Assembly (NCBI RefSeq): GCF_963378085.1
Contig: NZ_OY726395.1
Coordinates: 2,542,001-2,606,000 of the forward strand
Length of the DNA stretch: 64,000 bases
Origin: Mycolicibacterium sp. MU0050
Lineage (GTDB): Bacteria; Actinomycetota; Actinomycetes; Mycobacteriales; Mycobacteriaceae
Reading direction: 5' to 3'
Below are positions 44,724-53,112 of the stretch, one piece after another. Position 1 is the first letter of the stretch. Every line of letters begins with the position of its first letter. A program made the position numbers and the translations under genes. The notes beneath the pieces are model-generated. The model had not been told where the DNA came from. It made no database searches and saw only the letters and a program-made list of their open reading frames with translations.

Positions 44724-45782
44724 ATGGGCCTACCGGAACTCTGGTTCATCCTCGTCGCGGTGCTCTTCCTGGGCTTCTTCATCCTGGAGGGCTTCGACTT
44801 CGGCGTCGGCATGCTGATGGCCCCACTGGGCCGCATCGCCGGCCGGTCCGCCGGCCCGCAGGCGGCCGACAACCATCGCCGCGCGGTGCTCAACACCATC
44901 GGACCGGTGTGGGACGGCAACGAGGTCTGGCTGATCACCGCCGGCGGCGCCATGTTCGCGGCGTTCCCGGGCTGGTACGCCACGGTGTTCTCCGGCTTGT
45001 TCCTCCCGCTGCTGGTCATCCTGTTGGCGATGATCCTGCGCGTCGTCGCCATCGAGTGGCGCGGCAAGATCGACGACCCGCACTGGCGGCACTGGGCCGA
45101 CATCGGCATCGCGGTGGGCTCGTGGGTACCGGCGATCCTGTGGGGCGTGGCCTTCGCCATCCTCCTGCGCGGCCTGCCGGTGGGCGCCGATCAGCAGGTG
45201 CGCGGCCTGTCGTTCGGCGACGTCGTGAACGCGTACACCCTGTTGGGCGGCTTGGCCACGTGCGGGATCTTCCTGCTGCACGGGGTGGCCTTCCTGGCGC
45301 TGAAGACCCTCGGGGAGGTCCGCGACAACGCCCTGCGCATCGGGCGTCGGCTGGTGGTGCCGGTGCTGATCGTCGCCGGTGGGTTCGGTTGGTGGACCCA
45401 GGCGGCCTACGGCAGACCCGGATCCTGGGTGGCGTTCGGGGTCGCGGTGCTGGCCCTGCTCGGGACCGCGGTGTTGCTGCGGGCGGGCACCCGCGACGGC
45501 TGGGCCTTCACCCTGACCACCCTCGTGGTCGCGGGCGTGGTCGCCATGCTGTTCATCGACCTGTACCCGAACCTGCTGCCGTCCACCCTGAATCCGGACT
45601 GGAACCTCACCATCTACAACGCGTCGTCGAACCCGTACACGCTGAAGGTCATGACCTGGGCCGCGGCCATCTTCGCGCCCCTGGTGATCGGTTACCAGGC
45701 CTGGACGTACTGGGTGTTCCGGCAACGAATTTCGGCGGATCGCATTCCCGCCTCGATCGGTCTACCGAGGACACCGTCCTGA
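44724..45782 (+). CDS. cydB: Cytochrome bd oxidase subunit II
   Basis: A 352-residue partner of CydA with eight or nine predicted helices. Conserved features are FFILEGFDFGVGML at the N-terminus, the NEVWLITAGGAMFAAFPGWYA block and WNLTIYNASSNPYTLKVMTW near the end. Thirteen bases after cydA with GGAGCTGATCG ahead of the ATG. Together they form the high-affinity oxidase used at low oxygen and under inhibition of the main cytochrome bcc-aa3 branch. Confidence 0.95.
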   Translation: MGLPELWFILVAVLFLGFFILEGFDFGVGMLMAPLGRIAGRSAGPQAADNHRRAVLNTIGPVWDGNEVWLITAGGAMFAAFPGWYATVFSGLFLPLLVILLAMILRVVAIEWRGKIDDPHWRHWADIGIAVGSWVPAILWGVAFAILLRGLPVGADQQVRGLSFGDVVNAYTLLGGLATCGIFLLHGVAFLALKTLGEVRDNALRIGRRLVVPVLIVAGGFGWWTQAAYGRPGSWVAFGVAVLALLGTAVLLRAGTRDGWAFTLTTLVVAGVVAMLFIDLYPNLLPSTLNPDWNLTIYNASSNPYTLKVMTWAAAIFAPLVIGYQAWTYWVFRQRISADRIPASIGLPRTPS

Positions 45783-47446
45783 GTACCGACCGGACCGCCC
45801 GACGCGGCCGGGCCGAGCTGGCCCGGCTGGTGCGAGCCTCGGCGTCGGTGCGACGATTCCTGGCCGGCACCGTGGCCTGCGGTGTCGTGACCGCGGCCTG
45901 CGCCATCGCCGCGGCGATCGTGCTCGCCCACCTGGTGGCCGAGCTCATCACCGACCCCGACAGCCGCAGCCTGCAACGTCAGCTCCCGCCGCTGGCCCTG
46001 CTCGCACTGATCTGGACGGTTCGGACCGTGGCCCAGTTCATCCAGGCCCGGATCAGCCAGCGGGAGGCCAGCGCGGCGATCGCCGACCTGAGCGGGCAGG
46101 TGTTGGGCGCCGTCACCGCCGCCTCCCCGCGCGCGCTGGCCGCCCACCGCGACGACGCCGCCGCGGTGGTCCTGCGCGGTCTCGACGACCTGCGGGCCTA
46201 TTTCACCGGCTACCTGCCCGCCCTGTTGCTGGCCGGGCTGTTGACGCCGGCGGCGCTGGCCGCGATGGCGGTCTACGACCTCCCGGCGGCCGCGATCGTG
46301 CTGATCGCCTTGCCGTTGATCCCGCTGTTCATGGTGCTCATCGGCCTGGTCACCGCGGATCGATCGGCCGCCGCGCTGGCGGCCATGACGACCCTGCAGT
46401 CCCGGCTGCTGGACCTGATCGCCGGCATCCCCACGCTGCGCGCCCTGGGCCGGGCCGAGGGCCCGGGCGCGCGCATCGGCGAACTCAACGCCGCGCACCG
46501 CCGTTCGGCGATGTCCACGCTGCGCATCGCGTTCATGTCCAGCCTGGTGCTGGAGCTGTTGGCGACCCTGGGCGTGGCCCTGGTGGCGGTGAGCGTCGGC
46601 CTCCGCCTGGTGTACGGGGACGTCGCCCTGGCCAACGCCTTGACGGTCCTGTTGCTGGCCCCGGACGTGTTCTGGCCGCTGCGCCGGGTCGGTGTGGCCT
46701 ATCACGCGGCCGAGGATGGAAATGCCGCTGCCGGCAAGGCCTTCGAGCTGATGGACACGGTCGCCACGGACCCGTCGGGACACTCTGTGGTGGGCGCCGC
46801 GGGGGCAACGATCCGCATCGAGCACCTCACGGTCGCCGGCCGCGACGGACACCGCCCGGCGGACCTGTCCGGGGTCATCGAGCCCGGCCGGATCACGGTG
46901 TTGACCGGACCCAACGGGGCCGGGAAGTCGACGACGCTGGAGGTGCTCACCGGCCTGACCACGCCCGCTTCCGGCCGGATCACCGTCGACGGCACCGACG
47001 TCGCCGATCTCGATCGCGTCCGGTGGTGGCCGCAACTGGCGTGGCTGCCGCAGCGCCCGGTGCTGGTGCCCGGCACGGTCGCGACCAACCTGAGCTTGTT
47101 CGGTCCGCTCACCGACGCCGACGCCGCCTGTGCCGCAGCGGGTTTCGACGTGGTCCTCGGGGAGCTGCCCGACGGCGCGGCGACCGTCGTCGGACGCGAC
47201 GGCCTGGGCCTGTCGCTGGGCCAACGGCAACGCCTCGGGCTGGCTCGGGCGCTGGGTTCGGGTGCCCCGGTGCTGCTGCTCGACGAGCCCACCGCCCACC
47301 TCGACCCCGCCACGGAGCGCCGCGTCCTCGACGCACTACGCGCGCGGGCCGACGACGGCGCCACGGTGCTGATCGTCGGACACCGGCCACCGGTGCTGGC
47401 CGTCGCCGACCACATCATCGAGGTGGGCAGCCATGTTCCGGCCTGA
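45779..47446 (+). CDS. cydD: ABC exporter CydD (cytochrome bd assembly)
   Basis: A protein of about 555 residues combining a six-helix transmembrane domain (about 25-290) and an ATPase domain. Walker A is GPNGAGKSTT, signature LSLGQRQRL, Walker B LLLDEPTAHLD and switch histidine VGHRPP. CydDC exports reduced thiols or handles heme so that cytochrome bd can mature. No ATG, GTG or TTG lies in frame at the right place: the CTG at 45779 overlaps the cydB stop as CTGA, and the next candidate is GTG at 45830, which would drop 17 codons. I give the CTG form with low certainty about the start. Confidence 0.88.
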   Translation: MSTDRTARRGRAELARLVRASASVRRFLAGTVACGVVTAACAIAAAIVLAHLVAELITDPDSRSLQRQLPPLALLALIWTVRTVAQFIQARISQREASAAIADLSGQVLGAVTAASPRALAAHRDDAAAVVLRGLDDLRAYFTGYLPALLLAGLLTPAALAAMAVYDLPAAAIVLIALPLIPLFMVLIGLVTADRSAAALAAMTTLQSRLLDLIAGIPTLRALGRAEGPGARIGELNAAHRRSAMSTLRIAFMSSLVLELLATLGVALVAVSVGLRLVYGDVALANALTVLLLAPDVFWPLRRVGVAYHAAEDGNAAAGKAFELMDTVATDPSGHSVVGAAGATIRIEHLTVAGRDGHRPADLSGVIEPGRITVLTGPNGAGKSTTLEVLTGLTTPASGRITVDGTDVADLDRVRWWPQLAWLPQRPVLVPGTVATNLSLFGPLTDADAACAAAGFDVVLGELPDGAATVVGRDGLGLSLGQRQRLGLARALGSGAPVLLLDEPTAHLDPATERRVLDALRARADDGATVLIVGHRPPVLAVADHIIEVGSHVPA

Positions 47447-49163
47447 CCCCCTGGTTCGCGCCCTGGTGCTGCTGCGGCCCCGACTGCCCCGACTCGGGCT
47501 CGCCGTCGCGTGCGGGGTCCTCTCGCTGGCCAGTGCGCTGGCGCTGGCGGGCGTCTCGGCGTGGCTGATCACCCGGGCCTGGCAGATGCCGCCCATCCTG
47601 GATCTGTCGGTGGCGGTGGTGGCGGTGCGCGCGTTCGGCATCTCGCGTGGCGTCCTGCAGTACTGCGAACGACTGGCCTCGCACGACACCGCGCTGCGGG
47701 CCGCCGGAGCCGCACGCGAGCAGATCTACCGTCGGCTGGCACGCGGGCGGCCGGAACTGACGGCCCGCCTGCACGAGGGCGAACTGGTCAGCCGGGTCGG
47801 TCACGACGTCGACGAACTCTCCGACGCGCTGGTGCGCGCGGTGCTCCCGATCGCCGTGGCGGCGGTCCTCTCGCTGGCCGCGGTCGGCACCATCGCCGTC
47901 ATCTCCTGGCCGGCCGCCGCAATCCTGGCCGCCTGCCTGCTGGTGGCCGGGGTGCTCGCGCCGTGGTTGTCCGCCCGCGGCGCCGCGGCCCAAGAGCAGC
48001 TCGCCCGGGCGCACCACGCCGAGCGCGACGTGGCCTCGATGATCGCCCTGGACCACGCCCCGGAACTGCGCGTCAGCGGCCGACTTCCCGCCGTGATCGC
48101 CGATTCCGTTCGACACCAACGCAATTGGGGCGACGCGCTGGACCGCGCGGCGCGTCCGGCGGCGTTCGGCGCGGCCATGCCGACCGCGGCGATCGGGGCG
48201 AGCGTGCTGGGCGCCGTCGTCGTCGGGATCGGAATCGCCGCCTCAGTGGCCCCCACCACCCTGGCCATCCTGATGTTGCTGCCGCTGTCCTCGTTCGAGG
48301 CGACCACCGCGCTGCCGGCGGCGGCGGTACAGCTGACCCGTTCTCGCATCGCCGCACGCCGGCTGTTCGACCTGATCGGCGACCCGAACGTCGCGGAGGC
48401 GATCGCCGCGGAGCCGGTGCCGCCACGCGCACGATCGGGCGAGCTCGTGCTGCGGGCGCGGGCGGTCGCCGGGCACCCGCGCGCGGCGCGCAGCGTCGCG
48501 GTGGACATCGAGTTGCCACTGGGCGCGCGGCTTGCGGTCACCGGCCCCAGCGGCTGCGGAAAGAGCACCGTCTTGCTGACGTTGGCCGGGCTGATCCCCG
48601 CGCTGGACGGCGCCGTCACCCTCGACGGTCGCCGCCTGACACAGCTCGAGGAGTCCGAATTGCGCGGCACCATCACCTATTTCGCCGAGGATGCGCACAT
48701 CTTCGCCACCACGGTCCGCGACAACCTGCTGGTGGTGCGCGGCGATTGCACCGACGTCGAACTGGAGTCCGCGTTGGCCCGGGTGGGTCTGCGGGGCTGG
48801 CGGGAGGGGCTGCCCGACGGACTGGACACCGTGCTGGTCGGCGGCGCGGCGGCGGTGTCGGCCGGGCAGCGACGCCGCCTGTTGTTGGCTCGGGTGCTGC
48901 TGTCACGCTCCCCCATCGTGTTGCTCGACGAGCCCACCGAGCACCTCGATGCCGCCACCTCCGATGCGCTGCTGCATGACCTGTTGGACCCCGGCGGGCT
49001 CTTCGGTCCGCACCGCACGGTGGTGGTGGCCACCCATCACCTGCCCGACGATCTCGCCGGCCACGTTCCCGGCCTGCGGCTGAGTAACGACATCGCGGGC
49101 GCGGTGGCAGGTACCCTGGCTGACGGCCGACCAATACCTCCTGATTGGGAGCGCGATACATGA
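47433..49163 (+). CDS. cydC: ABC exporter CydC (cytochrome bd assembly)
   Basis: A 576-residue half-transporter, partner of CydD. A transmembrane domain (about 15-300) precedes the ATPase with Walker A GPSGCGKST and Walker B IVLLDEPTEHLD. The ABC signature reads VSAGQRRRL rather than LSGGQ, so the composite ATP site that uses it may be weaker. ATG at 47433 lies inside the cydD end (14-bp overlap). The stop overlaps the next gene as ATGA. In M. tuberculosis the same order is kept. Confidence 0.93.
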   Translation: MFRPDPLVRALVLLRPRLPRLGLAVACGVLSLASALALAGVSAWLITRAWQMPPILDLSVAVVAVRAFGISRGVLQYCERLASHDTALRAAGAAREQIYRRLARGRPELTARLHEGELVSRVGHDVDELSDALVRAVLPIAVAAVLSLAAVGTIAVISWPAAAILAACLLVAGVLAPWLSARGAAAQEQLARAHHAERDVASMIALDHAPELRVSGRLPAVIADSVRHQRNWGDALDRAARPAAFGAAMPTAAIGASVLGAVVVGIGIAASVAPTTLAILMLLPLSSFEATTALPAAAVQLTRSRIAARRLFDLIGDPNVAEAIAAEPVPPRARSGELVLRARAVAGHPRAARSVAVDIELPLGARLAVTGPSGCGKSTVLLTLAGLIPALDGAVTLDGRRLTQLEESELRGTITYFAEDAHIFATTVRDNLLVVRGDCTDVELESALARVGLRGWREGLPDGLDTVLVGGAAAVSAGQRRRLLLARVLLSRSPIVLLDEPTEHLDAATSDALLHDLLDPGGLFGPHRTVVVATHHLPDDLAGHVPGLRLSNDIAGAVAGTLADGRPIPPDWERDT

Positions 49164-49738
49164 CCCTGCCTCCGCCCCCGGGGTCCCCCGGGAGCTCCGA
49201 CGAGCCGGGCGATACCTCCGGTTCCGGCGCGACACCCCCGTCGTATCCCCCACCCCCGTCGTACCCGCCGCCCCCGGGCGGTCCCGGCGGATATCCGCCG
49301 CCCCCGCCGCAGCCCTACTCCGGTTACAGCCCGGCGCCGCAGCTGATGCGCAACGGCCTGGGGATCGCCGCGCTGGTGGTCGCTCTGCTGTCGCTGCCCG
49401 CCGCGATCACCATCATCGGCGGGTTGATCCTGGGCGTCACGGCCATCGTGCTGGGCTTCATGGGCCGCGGCCGGGTGTCCCGGGGCGAGGCCGACAACGG
49501 CGGCGTGGCCGTCGCCGGCATCGTGCTGGGTGCCCTGGGTGTGGTGTTGAGCCTGGTGCTGATCGTCGTGGCGGTGGTCGCGGGCCGCTGGTTCATGGAC
49601 TGGGGCGGCCGAGACTACTTCGACTGCATGCAGGACGCCGGCGACAACCGGGCCGCGCAGGCGCAATGCGAGGACGAGTTCCGCGGCAAGCTCGAGGAGA
49701 AGTTCGGCATGACGGTCACCCCGTCGCCGGGGCGCTGA
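49160..49738 (+). CDS. Proline-rich DUF4190 membrane protein
   Basis: A 192-residue protein. About 65 residues of Pro/Gly/Tyr/Ser-rich disordered sequence (repeated YPPPP) precede two transmembrane helices (about 72-105 and 115-143) spanning the DUF4190 domain, and a C-terminal acidic tail with two cysteines (FDCMQD, AQCEDE). ATG 49160 shares bases with the cydC stop. Function unknown; the translational coupling with cydC is the only hint of a respiratory or envelope link. Convergent with tesB. Confidence 0.8.
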   Translation: MTLPPPPGSPGSSDEPGDTSGSGATPPSYPPPPSYPPPPGGPGGYPPPPPQPYSGYSPAPQLMRNGLGIAALVVALLSLPAAITIIGGLILGVTAIVLGFMGRGRVSRGEADNGGVAVAGIVLGALGVVLSLVLIVVAVVAGRWFMDWGGRDYFDCMQDAGDNRAAQAQCEDEFRGKLEEKFGMTVTPSPGR

Positions 49739-49744
49739 CCGAGC

Positions 49745-50632
49745 TCACTTGCGGCTCGGGAAGTGCTTGACGATGCCTTCCTGCACCACGGTGGCCACCA
49801 GCAGGCCGTCCCGGTCGAAGAAGTGTCCGGTGCCCAGGCCGCGCGACTCCGCGGCCACCGGCGACGTCGTCGAATAGAGCACCCAGTCGTCGAACCGCAC
49901 CGGCCGGTGGAACCACACCGAATGGTCGATGGTGACGGCGAAGATCCGGTCATGCCCCCACGACAGCCCGTGCGTGGTGATGATCGAATCCAGCACGGTG
50001 GTGTCCGAGGAGTAAACCATTGCCGCGTAGTGCAATACCGGATCGTCGGGCATGGGGCCCTCGGTGGTCATCCACACCCGGTTGTGGTCCAGACGGTCGC
50101 CCTTGTCGCGCATGATCCACGCCGGGTCGTTGGTGTAGCGCCACTCGATGGGCCGAGAAGCCTGCACGAACAGCGGCACGGTCTCTTCGTAACCCACCAG
50201 CAGTTCGTCGATCTTGGGCAGGTCCTCCGGATCGGGCACCGCGGGCGCGCTGATGTTGTGCTCCAGGCCGCGGCCGCCGGCCAGGTAGGAAATCAGGGCC
50301 GTGCCCAGCAGGACCCCGTTCTGACTGACGTCGACGCGGCGGTTGGCGAACCGACGCTCGTCGCGCAGTCGCACGACCGTGAACTCCAGGTCCTGGGTGG
50401 GATCCCCACCCGCGATGAAGTGCACGTTGAGGGCGCTGGGCGGCAGATTGGCTGGGACGGTGCGGCTTCCGGCGACGAACGCCTGGGCCATCAGCTGCCC
50501 ACCGAAGGTGCGGATCGGGTTCTTGCTGGGATGGGCGCCGAAGAAGGTTTCCGGCCCGGCTTCGGCCTCGACCTTGCGCAGGTCGAGGATCGCCAGCAAC
50601 TCCTCGAAATCAGTTTCGGCCGATGTCCTCAT
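49745..50632 (-). CDS. tesB: Acyl-CoA thioesterase II (TesB)
   Basis: A 295-residue double-hotdog thioesterase that hydrolyses acyl-CoA to free acid and CoA. The N-half contains RTFGGQLMAQAFVAGSRTVP, and the C-half contains SLDHSVWFHRPVR-like HSVWFHRPVRFDDWVLY with the catalytic Asp/Thr/Gln set of TesB expected across LDSI..., T and Q positions. It lies 37 bp after pykA on the same strand and is probably its operon partner. Normal length and motifs. Confidence 0.92.
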   Translation of the reverse strand: MRTSAETDFEELLAILDLRKVEAEAGPETFFGAHPSKNPIRTFGGQLMAQAFVAGSRTVPANLPPSALNVHFIAGGDPTQDLEFTVVRLRDERRFANRRVDVSQNGVLLGTALISYLAGGRGLEHNISAPAVPDPEDLPKIDELLVGYEETVPLFVQASRPIEWRYTNDPAWIMRDKGDRLDHNRVWMTTEGPMPDDPVLHYAAMVYSSDTTVLDSIITTHGLSWGHDRIFAVTIDHSVWFHRPVRFDDWVLYSTTSPVAAESRGLGTGHFFDRDGLLVATVVQEGIVKHFPSRK

Positions 50633-50669
50633 CTGAAGTCGAGCCTCCTGGTGCTGCCGGCGTTGACGC

Positions 50670-52091
50670 CTAGTGGTCGTCCTCCCCGATGCGGTGGACG
50701 TGGATCAGATTGGTCGAGCCTACTGTGCCCGGCGGAGCACCCGCGACGATGATCACCAGGTCGCCGCGCTTGTACCGGCCGAGCTCGAGCAGGGACCGGT
50801 CCACCTCGCGGATCATGTCGTCGGTGGCAACCATCTTGTCCACCAGGAAAGTCTCGGTGCCCCAGGTCAATGCGAGCTGGCTGCGCACCTCCGGCCACGC
50901 GGTGAAGGCCAGCAGCGGCAGCCGGGTGTGCAGGCGGGCCAACCGCTTGACGGTGTCGCCGGACTGCGTGAAGGCCACCAACGCCTTGGCGTCCAACCGC
51001 TCGCCGATGTCGCGGGCCGCATAGGAGATGACACCGCGCTTGGTGCGCGGCAGATGCGTCAACGGCGGCGCCTCGATGGAATTCTCCTCGACCGCCTTGA
51101 TGATGCGGGCCATGGTCCGCACCGCCTCCAGCGGATACTTGCCCACCGACGTCTCACCCGAGAGCATCACCGCGTCGGCACCGTCGAGGACCGCGTTGGC
51201 GACGTCGGAGGCCTCCGCGCGCGTGGGGCGGGAGTTCTCGATCATCGACTCGAGCATCTGGGTGGCGACGATCACGGGCTTCGCGTTCTCCCGGGCCATC
51301 TGAATGGCGCGCTTCTGCACCAGCGGCACCTCTTCGAGCGGGAGCTCGACACCGAGGTCCCCGCGCGCCACCATGACCGCATCGAAGGCCAACACGATGG
51401 CCTCGAGATTGTCTATCGCCTCGGGCTTTTCGAGTTTCGCGATGACCGGGACGCGCCGCCCGACCCGGTCCATGACGCCGTGCACGATCTCGACGTCGGC
51501 CGGCGAGCGGACGAACGACAGCGCGACCAGGTCGACCCCGAGATTCAGGGCGAACTCGAGGTCCTCGATGTCCTTCTCGGTGAGCGCGGGAACCGAGACG
51601 TTCATCCCGGGCAGCGACAGCCCCTTGTTGTTGCTGACCGGGCCGCCCTCGGTGACGGTGCACACCACGTCGTTACCGTCGATGTGCTCGACCACCAGGC
51701 CCACCTTGCCGTCATCGACGAGCAGCCGGTCCCCGGGCTGCGCATCGGCGGCCAACTGCTTGTAGGTGGTGGAGACCCGCTCGTGGGTGCCGGGGCACTC
51801 CTCGGTGGTGATGCGTACGGTCTCGCCGGTGGCCCAGTAGGTCGGGCCCTCGGCGAACCGCCCCAACCGGATCTTCGGCCCCTGCAGGTCGGCGAGGATT
51901 CCGACGGCGCGTCCGGTGGCATCCGACGCCTGGCGCACGCGTTCGTAGTTTGCCTTGTGGTCGACGTAGTCCCCGTGGCTGAAGTTCAGCCGGGCCACGT
52001 CCATGCCCGCCTCGACAAGCGCCCGAGTCTTCTCGTCGGTAGCGGTGGCCGGACCCAAGGTACATACGATTTTGCCGCGTCTGCTGCTCAC
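50670..52091 (-). CDS. pykA: Pyruvate kinase
   Basis: A 473-residue glycolytic enzyme converting PEP and ADP to pyruvate and ATP. RRGKIVCTLGPAT starts the barrel; ARLNFSHGDY, the KLEKPEAIDNLEAI active-site lysine segment, VMVARGDLGVELPLEEV and the MLESMIENSRPTRAEASDVANAVLDGADAVML block follow, with the C-domain carrying FTQSGDTVKRLARLHT. GTG start. TATGCT lies 8 nt upstream on the minus strand, so the transcript is probably leaderless or nearly so. Confidence 0.97.
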   Translation of the reverse strand: MSSRRGKIVCTLGPATATDEKTRALVEAGMDVARLNFSHGDYVDHKANYERVRQASDATGRAVGILADLQGPKIRLGRFAEGPTYWATGETVRITTEECPGTHERVSTTYKQLAADAQPGDRLLVDDGKVGLVVEHIDGNDVVCTVTEGGPVSNNKGLSLPGMNVSVPALTEKDIEDLEFALNLGVDLVALSFVRSPADVEIVHGVMDRVGRRVPVIAKLEKPEAIDNLEAIVLAFDAVMVARGDLGVELPLEEVPLVQKRAIQMARENAKPVIVATQMLESMIENSRPTRAEASDVANAVLDGADAVMLSGETSVGKYPLEAVRTMARIIKAVEENSIEAPPLTHLPRTKRGVISYAARDIGERLDAKALVAFTQSGDTVKRLARLHTRLPLLAFTAWPEVRSQLALTWGTETFLVDKMVATDDMIREVDRSLLELGRYKRGDLVIIVAGAPPGTVGSTNLIHVHRIGEDDH

Positions 52092-52099
52092 GTCAAACC

Positions 52100-52105
52100 A
52101 GCATA
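52100..52105 (-). promoter_or_regulatory. -10 hexamer (TATGCT) for pykA
   Basis: TATGCT on the minus strand ends 8 nt before the GTG at 52091, leaving no room for a Shine-Dalgarno leader. Confidence 0.5.
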
Positions 52106-52217
52106 GTCGCAGTCAGACGGCATCTCGAACGATACAGATGAGGGGCCGCCGCAGGCTGGTTCCTGTTCATCGAGGGGACATCTCCGCGAGACCGGACCGC
52201 AACCCAACAGCGGGGCG

Positions 52218-52631
52218 TCAGCCGTCCAGAACGGTGGGCACCAACGGGAAACCCGGCAGGTTGCGCACCACCGTCCAGGCGGCCAACGCGACCAACACCG
52301 TCGCGCCGGTGAACCAGGTGAACAGCGGCTTGGCGCGTTTCCAACGCCACAGGCCCCACAGCACCAGCAGCGGCAGACCGACCAACACGAATACGTTGTC
52401 CGCGACCGCGCCGGCGAAGTCGCCGTGCAGCAGATCGTGGGTCATGCGCAGGCCGCCACAGGCCGGGCAGTCCCAGCCGGTGATCATCTTGAACGGGCAT
52501 GGCGGGAACAGGGATCCGGGCCGATGCGGATCGACCAACCCCACGTAGACCAGGCCGCCGGCCACCGCCACACCGGTGCCCAGCGCCGCGTACCGGGCGG
52601 TGCGCTGTGTCTGCGTCCCGTCAGGTGCCAT
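52218..52631 (-). CDS. DUF2752 membrane protein (Rv1616-like)
   Basis: A 137-residue protein with about three hydrophobic segments. The DUF2752 signature FPPCPFKMITGWDCPACGGLRMTHDLLHGD is present (about 41-71), with three cysteines; the CPxCG turn is typical, and its function is not known. The start overlaps the stop of the TM2 gene by 11 bp. It lies between the TM2 gene and pykA on the same strand; a 126-bp gap with its own -10 separates it from pykA. Confidence 0.85.
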   Translation of the reverse strand: MAPDGTQTQRTARYAALGTGVAVAGGLVYVGLVDPHRPGSLFPPCPFKMITGWDCPACGGLRMTHDLLHGDFAGAVADNVFVLVGLPLLVLWGLWRWKRAKPLFTWFTGATVLVALAAWTVVRNLPGFPLVPTVLDG

Positions 52632-53079
52632 CGCGCAGCGGGCGGCCGTGCGTGTCGCGCACCCTGTCGGTGAGGATCAGGACCGCGTCGATGATGCCCC
52701 AGATCACGGCGCCGACACCACAGGTGACGAGGCCGACCAACAGCTGCGCGATGCCCAGCCCGGTCTGGCCGATATAGAACCGGCCGATCCCGCAGATGCC
52801 GACCAGGCCGACGAGTTGTAGCAGTCCCGCAACGACTTTCGACTTGTCCGAGAACGGTTCTCCGGTCATCGGATGCCGGCCCCACGGCGCCGACGGGTCG
52901 TAGTAGCCACCGGGCGGCGGGTACTGCGTCTGCGCGCCGTACTGCGGCGGCATCGGCGGCGGGTAGCTCGCCTGCTGTGACTGGGACGAGGCATCTTCGT
53001 ACCCGTGCAGCGGCGGGTACTCGTAGGGCTGCTGCGGCGGCGTGCCGTCGCCTTCCGAAGGGCCGGACGTGGAAGTCAT
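52621..53079 (-). CDS. TM2-domain membrane protein (Rv1615-like)
   Basis: A 152-residue protein. The N-terminal 75 residues are proline/tyrosine-rich and disordered; the rest is a TM2 domain, two helices around the loop GICGIGRFYIGQTGLGIAQLL. A GRHPMTGEPFSDKSK segment precedes the first helix. TM2 proteins are of unknown function. It lies 33 bp downstream of lgt and overlaps the DUF2752 gene, so it belongs to the trp-lgt run. Confidence 0.83.
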   Translation of the reverse strand: MTSTSGPSEGDGTPPQQPYEYPPLHGYEDASSQSQQASYPPPMPPQYGAQTQYPPPGGYYDPSAPWGRHPMTGEPFSDKSKVVAGLLQLVGLVGICGIGRFYIGQTGLGIAQLLVGLVTCGVGAVIWGIIDAVLILTDRVRDTHGRPLRDGT

Positions 53080-53112
53080 GCCTTCAGAATGCCAGAACCG
53101 GCCCGCTCGCGG

